Shown here in pieces: positions 7,273-9,963 of a DNA stretch of 9,963 nucleotides; position 1 is the stretch's first letter, and every line of letters starts with the position of its first letter. Made by a program: the position numbers and the translations under genes. Source of the stretch: CAYRIY01 sp964424335 (GTDB lineage Bacteria > Bacillota > Limnochordia > DTU080 > RSA5); NCBI GenBank assembly GCA_964424335.1, contig CAYRIY010000117.1, positions 1 through 9,963 on the forward strand, read 5' to 3'. The notes beneath the pieces were generated by a model. It searched no databases. It was given only the letters and a program-made list of their open reading frames with translations, and was not told the origin of the DNA.

Positions 7273-7698
7273 TTAGTCCTGGACGACGATCCCCATGCTG
7301 CGGGCCGTCCCCTCGACCATGCGCATCGCCGCGTCGACGTCGACCGCATTGAGGTCGGGCATCTTCAACTCCGCGATCTCGCGCACCTGAGAGCGCTTGA
7401 TCGTGGCTACTTTGCTTGAATTTGGCTGTCCAGAACCCTTGTCGATGCCCGCCGCCTTTTTCAAAAGCACCGCTGCCGGCGGTGTCTTGAGGACAAACGT
7501 AAATGAACGGTCCTCGTACACCGACACCTCAACCGGGATGATCATCCCGGCCTGGTTGGCCGTCTGCTCGTTAAAGGACTTGCAAAACTCCATGATGTTG
7601 ACGCCGTGCGGACCAAGCGCGGTACCGACCGGCGGCGCCGGGTTGGCCTTTCCCGCAGGCACTTGGAGTTTGATCACTGCTGAAAGTTTCTTAGCCAT
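7273..7698 (-). CDS. rplK: 50S ribosomal protein L11
   Basis: L11, 141 residues, the usual length. It binds the GTPase-associated region of 23S rRNA at the base of the L7/L12 stalk and takes part in factor-dependent GTP hydrolysis; in many bacteria it is also needed for RelA activation and thiopeptide binding. The N-terminal domain has the Pro-rich signature GKANPAPPVGTALGPHGVNI and the flexible linker (residues about 70-76, KTPPAAV). The C-terminal rRNA-binding domain (GSGQPNSSKVATIKRSQVREIAE, then the signature near MRMVEGTARSMGI) is complete. The ATG at 7698 follows AAGGAG (7709-7714) by 10 bases and gives MAKKLSAVIKLQ. It lies 89 bases after nusG and 103 before rplA. Confidence 0.98.
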   Translation of the reverse strand: MAKKLSAVIKLQVPAGKANPAPPVGTALGPHGVNIMEFCKSFNEQTANQAGMIIPVEVSVYEDRSFTFVLKTPPAAVLLKKAAGIDKGSGQPNSSKVATIKRSQVREIAELKMPDLNAVDVDAAMRMVEGTARSMGIVVQD

Positions 7699-7739
7699 CG
7701 TCGTCAGACTCCTTCACGTGAAGCTCCGCCTCAAAGCAA

Positions 7740-7774
7740 TGCGAGGCAACGACACTCGACCTTGAGTGCTCGCA
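7740..7774 (-). other. Bulged hairpin in the nusG-rplK spacer
   Basis: TGCGAG (7740-7745) pairs with CTCGCA (7769-7774), and inside it CACTC (7753-7757) pairs with GAGTG (7764-7768), leaving a 7-base bulge on one side and a 6-base loop. It starts 13 bases after the nusG stop codon. No T-run follows, so it may be a processing or partial termination site between the secE-nusG and rplK-rplA parts. The rplK Shine-Dalgarno also overlaps the 12-base palindrome CTTCACGTGAAG (7712-7723). Both are of uncertain function. Confidence 0.35.
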
Positions 7775-7787
7775 TCGTTCAAAGTTG

Positions 7788-8396
7788 CTATGTCGACTTC
7801 TCGACCTGTTCGAAATCGAGCTCGACGGGGGTCTCCCGCCCAAACATCGAAATGGCCACCCTCAGTTTGCCCCGCTCGATGTTCACTTCTTCGATGAGGC
7901 CGCTGAAATTCTCAAAGGGTCCGGAAACGACGCGCACCGAGTCTCCTACTGCAAAAGCGACCTTCGGTTTTGCTTCGTCAAACCCAAGTTGCTTGAGGAT
8001 CGCCCTCACTTCCTCGGGATCGAGGGGAATCGGCCGAGCGCCTGAACCGACAAATCCGGTGACGCCGGGCGTGTTGCGGACGACGTACCAAGAGTCGTCG
8101 CTCATGACCATCTCGACAAGAACGTAACCCGGGAAGACCTTCTTTTTATTGATCTTCTTCTTGCCGTCTTTGAACTCGATCTCTTCCTCGGTCGGAACAA
8201 AGACCCGGAAGATCATGTCTTCCATGCCCATCGACTCGACGCGCCGCTCGAGGTTTGCCTTTACTTTGTTTTCGTACCCCGAGTAAGTATGGATGACATA
8301 CCAATGCTTATCAATCCCGCTGTCGAGATCGAGAAACGCATCGATGTCGATTGGTTGACGCTCCTGGGAGTCTTCGGTTGCAGGCTCTCTAACCAT
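7788..8396 (-). CDS. nusG: Transcription termination/antitermination factor NusG
   Basis: NusG, 202 residues against 177 in B. subtilis, binds the RNA polymerase clamp and non-template DNA, affecting pausing and elongation and linking polymerase to the ribosome or Rho. The NGN domain runs from residue about 31 (KHWYVIHTYSGYENKVKANL) to about 118, including FPGYVLVEM and the polymerase-contact block SWYVVRNTPGVTGFVG. The KOW domain (about 149-178) has VGDSVRVVSGPFENFSG, with FGRETPVELDFEQVEK after it. The first 27 residues are an acidic extension absent from B. subtilis NusG; no internal ATG, GTG or TTG at residues 28-31 would remove it. The ATG at 8396 follows GAGGGGG by 8 bases, and that Shine-Dalgarno overlaps the secE stop codon, so the two are translationally close. 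Confidence 0.97.
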   Translation of the reverse strand: MVREPATEDSQERQPIDIDAFLDLDSGIDKHWYVIHTYSGYENKVKANLERRVESMGMEDMIFRVFVPTEEEIEFKDGKKKINKKKVFPGYVLVEMVMSDDSWYVVRNTPGVTGFVGSGARPIPLDPEEVRAILKQLGFDEAKPKVAFAVGDSVRVVSGPFENFSGLIEEVNIERGKLRVAISMFGRETPVELDFEQVEKST

Positions 8397-8409
8397 CGGC
8401 CGCGCCCCC

Positions 8410-8631
8410 TCAAATACTGCCGAGCCAGCGAATTGCTTGGGAGAAAATCAAGTCAACGATTCCGAGAAACACCGCCACGATCGCCGTAGAAACGATGACG
8501 ACAACCGTATACGTCACAAGCTCCTTGCGATTGGGCCAGGTCACTTTGCGAAGCTCAGCCCTGGACTCTCGCAAAAACTTCCCGATGCGGGACGCCCCCG
8601 GTCTAGCGGCCCGTTTCGCCACGTTTGCCAT
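8410..8631 (-). CDS. secE: Preprotein translocase subunit SecE
   Basis: Single-span SecE, 73 residues, which clamps SecY in the SecYEG translocon of the cytoplasmic membrane. The conserved cytoplasmic amphipathic helix is KFLRESRAELRKVTWPNRKELV (residues about 18-39) with the signature KVTWP; the membrane span is about residues 40-64 (TYTVVVIVSTAIVAVFLGIV). The basic N-terminus fits the cytoplasmic side. The ATG at 8631 is preferred because GGGAG ends 8 bases upstream; a GTG three codons earlier (8640) is possible but overlaps that Shine-Dalgarno. The gene precedes nusG by 13 bases, the classic secE-nusG pair, and follows rpmG after a spacer of 116 bases. Confidence 0.96.
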   Translation of the reverse strand: MANVAKRAARPGASRIGKFLRESRAELRKVTWPNRKELVTYTVVVIVSTAIVAVFLGIVDLIFSQAIRWLGSI

Positions 8632-8689
8632 ACGTTTCACTCCCGCCCTTTCATCAAATCAACGGCCGCGCCCAAGGTCGCCGACCAAC

Positions 8690-8747
8690 CAAAAACACAA
8701 TGCCTTCGGTCGCAAGACAAGAGCGTTCGCGATCGACCATTGAAGGC
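8690..8747 (-). terminator. Terminator-like hairpin between rpmG and secE
   Basis: Directly after the rpmG stop codon, minus-strand GCCTTC (8742-8747) pairs with GAAGGC (8702-8707), and GGTCG (8734-8738) pairs with CGACC (8708-8712), giving an 11-bp stem with a 3-base bulge and a 21-base loop. It is followed by ATTGTGTTTTT (8691-8701). This has the layout of an intrinsic terminator, although the loop is long. No convincing promoter is seen between it and secE, so partial read-through is likely. Confidence 0.5.
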
Positions 8748-8897
8748 CTAGCGGGTTTCGCGATGCAACGTATGACGCCGGCAGGTCTTGCAGTGCTTCT
8801 TAAGCTCCACGCGCTCCGTCGTCGTCCTGCGATTCTTGGTGGTGCGGTAATTGCGATTCTTGCATTCGGTACATTCCAAGGTGATCCCTACGCGCAC
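8748..8897 (-). CDS. rpmG: 50S ribosomal protein L33, zinc-binding form
   Basis: L33, 49 residues, a small protein of the large subunit near the E site. It is the zinc-binding (C+) type, with two CxxC pairs at C9/C12 (LECTECKNRNY) and C36/C39 (KKHCKTCRRH), and ends in the family tail HTLHRET. The frame is open upstream, but the GTG at 8897 is chosen: it gives MRVGITLECTEC, exactly the family length and beginning, and GGAGGG lies 9 bases before it. An ATG at 8906 directly touches that Shine-Dalgarno and is therefore unlikely. The gene is first after the 9044-9072 promoter. Some Bacillota also carry a second, zinc-free L33 elsewhere; this window cannot tell. Confidence 0.96.
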   Translation of the reverse strand: MRVGITLECTECKNRNYRTTKNRRTTTERVELKKHCKTCRRHTLHRETR

Positions 8898-9037
8898 GGG
8901 AACCATCCCTCCCACACATCTTGAAAAAAGTCCCCGCCAAACCCGATCCAACCGCCAATCCGCTCCCTGATCGATGGGCGGTCAAGCGGATGACCCATGA
9001 GTGCGGGACGCTGATCAACCTAACGAAAATAGAGGAC
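8898..9037 (-). promoter_or_regulatory. Untranslated leader of the rpmG-secE-nusG transcript
   Basis: About 140 bases between the inferred transcription start and the rpmG start contain no gene. On the minus strand CCGC-TTGA-CCGC can pair with GCGG-ATTG-GCGG (about 8949-8990), two 4-bp GC helices around a symmetric internal loop. An alternative hairpin uses TGACCCAT with ATGGG/GGTCA (8974-8998). I recognise no known riboswitch or ribosomal leader in it. Confidence 0.35.
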
Positions 9038-9043
9038 TACATG

Positions 9044-9072
9044 ACTTTAGCATACTCGTCCAGACCTGTCAA
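9044..9072 (-). promoter_or_regulatory. Sigma-A promoter for rpmG-secE-nusG
   Basis: On the minus strand a perfect TTGACA (9067-9072) is 17 bases from TAAAGT (9044-9049, 4 of 6), with TGC directly before the -10 as an extended -10. It lies between the tuf terminator and rpmG and faces rpmG. The -35 falls inside an inverted repeat, CTGTCAA (9066-9072) and TTGACAG (9083-9089). Confidence 0.8.
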
Positions 9073-9114
9073 CTCAAACAGCTTGACAGTTCTGCACACA
9101 ATCGTTTCCATACC

Positions 9115-9150
9115 GGAAAAGGAGCGAAGACGATGCTTCGCTCCTTTTCC
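9115..9150 (-). terminator. Intrinsic terminator of tuf
   Basis: GGAAAAGGAGCGAAG (9115-9129) and CTTCGCTCCTTTTCC (9136-9150) form a perfect 15-bp stem with a 6-base loop, 35 bases after the tuf stop codon. The T4 run is inside the 3' arm, so it is not a textbook U-tract after the stem, but stem strength and position make a terminator the best reading. It separates tuf from the rpmG transcription unit and, being symmetric, could act from both sides. Confidence 0.8.
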
Positions 9151-9185
9151 ACTGCAATACCCAAAACCATGAGGTGCAAGCGAAT

Positions 9186-9963
9186 TTAGGCAAGCACCTT
9201 GGTCACAACGCCGGCGCCGACGGTGCGGCCGCCCTCACGAATCGCGAAGCGAAGCCCCTCTTCCATCGCGATCGGGCTGATCAGCTCGCCCGTGATCGTC
9301 ACGTTGTCACCCGGCATGACCATCTCCGTGCCCTCCGGCAGCGTCACCACACCGGTCACGTCCGTCGTCCGGAAGTAAAACTGCGGACGGTATCCGTTGA
9401 AGAACGGCGTGTGACGGCCTCCCTCTTCTTTGGAAAGCACGTACACTTCGCCCTCGAACTTCGTGTGCGGTTTGATCGTCCCGGGCTTGGCCAGCACCTG
9501 ACCGCGCTCGATATCCTCTCGGTCGATGCCCCGCAGCAGCACGCCGATGTTGTCGCCCGCTTGCGCCTGGTCGAGCAGCTTGCGGAACATCTCAACACCC
9601 GTGGCCACGGTCTTCTGCGTGTCGCGGATCCCGACGATCTCAACCTCGTCGCCAACCTTGATCACGCCGCGATCGACACGACCCGTCGCCACCGTGCCGC
9701 GGCCCGTGATCGTAAACACGTCCTCGACCGGCATCAGGAACGGCTTGTCAATCTCGCGCTCAGGCGTTGGAATGTAGGAGTCAACGGCATCCATCAACGC
9801 CTGCATCTTCGCGGACCACTCGCCCGGCTCACCTTGTTGCAGCTCCTCGATCACCTTGAGCGAAGAGCCCGAGATCACGGGGATCTCGTCGCCTGGGAAC
9901 TCGTACTCGGTGAGCAGCTCGCGCACTTCCATCTCCACGAGCTCCATGAGCTCCTCATCGTCG
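9186..9963 (-). CDS. tuf: Elongation factor Tu, 3' part
   Basis: EF-Tu brings aminoacyl-tRNA to the ribosome as a GTP complex. About 258 C-terminal residues are present; the frame is open to the right edge (DDEELMELVEMEVRELL), so the start and the G1-G4 GTPase motifs lie outside. Present are the end of domain I with the G5 loop (SGSSLKV; usual form SAL), domain II (KPFLMPVEDVFTITGRGTVATGRV, GDNIGVLLRGIDREDIERGQVLAKPG) and domain III (EVYVLSKEEGGRHTPFFNGYRPQFYFRTTDVTG, EMVMPGDNV, FAIREGGRTVGAGVV). It ends in TKVLA. A terminator follows, so it is a separate unit ending just upstream of rpmG. Whether a second tuf copy exists elsewhere cannot be seen. Confidence 0.97.
   Translation of the reverse strand, partial: DDEELMELVEMEVRELLTEYEFPGDEIPVISGSSLKVIEELQQGEPGEWSAKMQALMDAVDSYIPTPEREIDKPFLMPVEDVFTITGRGTVATGRVDRGVIKVGDEVEIVGIRDTQKTVATGVEMFRKLLDQAQAGDNIGVLLRGIDREDIERGQVLAKPGTIKPHTKFEGEVYVLSKEEGGRHTPFFNGYRPQFYFRTTDVTGVVTLPEGTEMVMPGDNVTITGELISPIAMEEGLRFAIREGGRTVGAGVVTKVLA

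Noticed and set aside
8632..8747. A tRNA gene between rpmG and secE, as some Bacillota have tRNA-Trp there
   Set aside because: No cloverleaf, no GGTTCGA T-loop and no acceptor-stem pairing on either strand.
9083..9120. A plus-strand promoter starting at TTGACA 9083
   Set aside because: No acceptable -10 occurs 16-18 bases downstream, and it would read straight into the tuf terminator hairpin and antisense to tuf.

Overview
This window is a housekeeping locus, the tuf - rpmG - secE - nusG - rplK - rplA - rplJ - rplL - rpoB - rpoC cluster. All genes lie on the minus strand, so transcription runs from high to low coordinates. The two end genes are cut: tuf lacks its 5' part at the right edge, and rpoC lacks everything after its first 335 codons at the left edge. 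No mobile element, CRISPR array, phage gene, tRNA, rRNA or defence system was seen. I found no undescribed protein system; what deserves attention is RNA-level control and lineage-specific protein tails.

The organism is most likely a Gram-positive Bacillota. RpoB, RpoC, NusG and L10 align by memory with Bacillus subtilis almost throughout. The starts have strong Shine-Dalgarno sequences (AGGAGG type), TTG and GTG starts are common, the promoters are TTGACA type with an extended -10, and rplJ is preceded by an L10-type leader with an attenuator. The DNA is GC-rich (by eye well above 50%), unlike B. subtilis. Placement of tuf next to rpmG, and no rsmC/ybxB gene between rplL and rpoB, also differ from B. 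subtilis. I cannot fix the family.

Right part (8410-9963): the 3' end of tuf closes with a 15-bp perfect terminator hairpin. A clear sigma-A promoter (9044-9072) then starts rpmG (L33), secE and nusG. A terminator-like hairpin separates rpmG from secE. Middle part (5247-7787): rplK, rplA, rplJ and rplL, encoding the L11, L1, L10 and L7/L12 proteins of the ribosomal stalks. The rplK-rplA spacer holds a fold resembling the L1 binding site of 23S rRNA, directly against the rplA ribosome binding site. The rplA-rplJ spacer holds the L10 leader and an intrinsic terminator.

Left part (1-5246): a 504-base non-coding stretch between rplL and rpoB carries three hairpins, two candidate promoters and a small alternating-hairpin motif. 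It is followed by rpoB and rpoC, the two large RNA polymerase subunits. RpoB ends in an unusually long acidic tail, about two thirds Asp/Glu over its last 64 residues.

Together these genes supply translation elongation (EF-Tu, the stalk proteins, L33), transcription (beta, beta', NusG) and membrane protein export (SecE). The leaders and hairpins suggest that promoter, attenuator, autoregulator and processing sites adjust output within the co-directional cluster.
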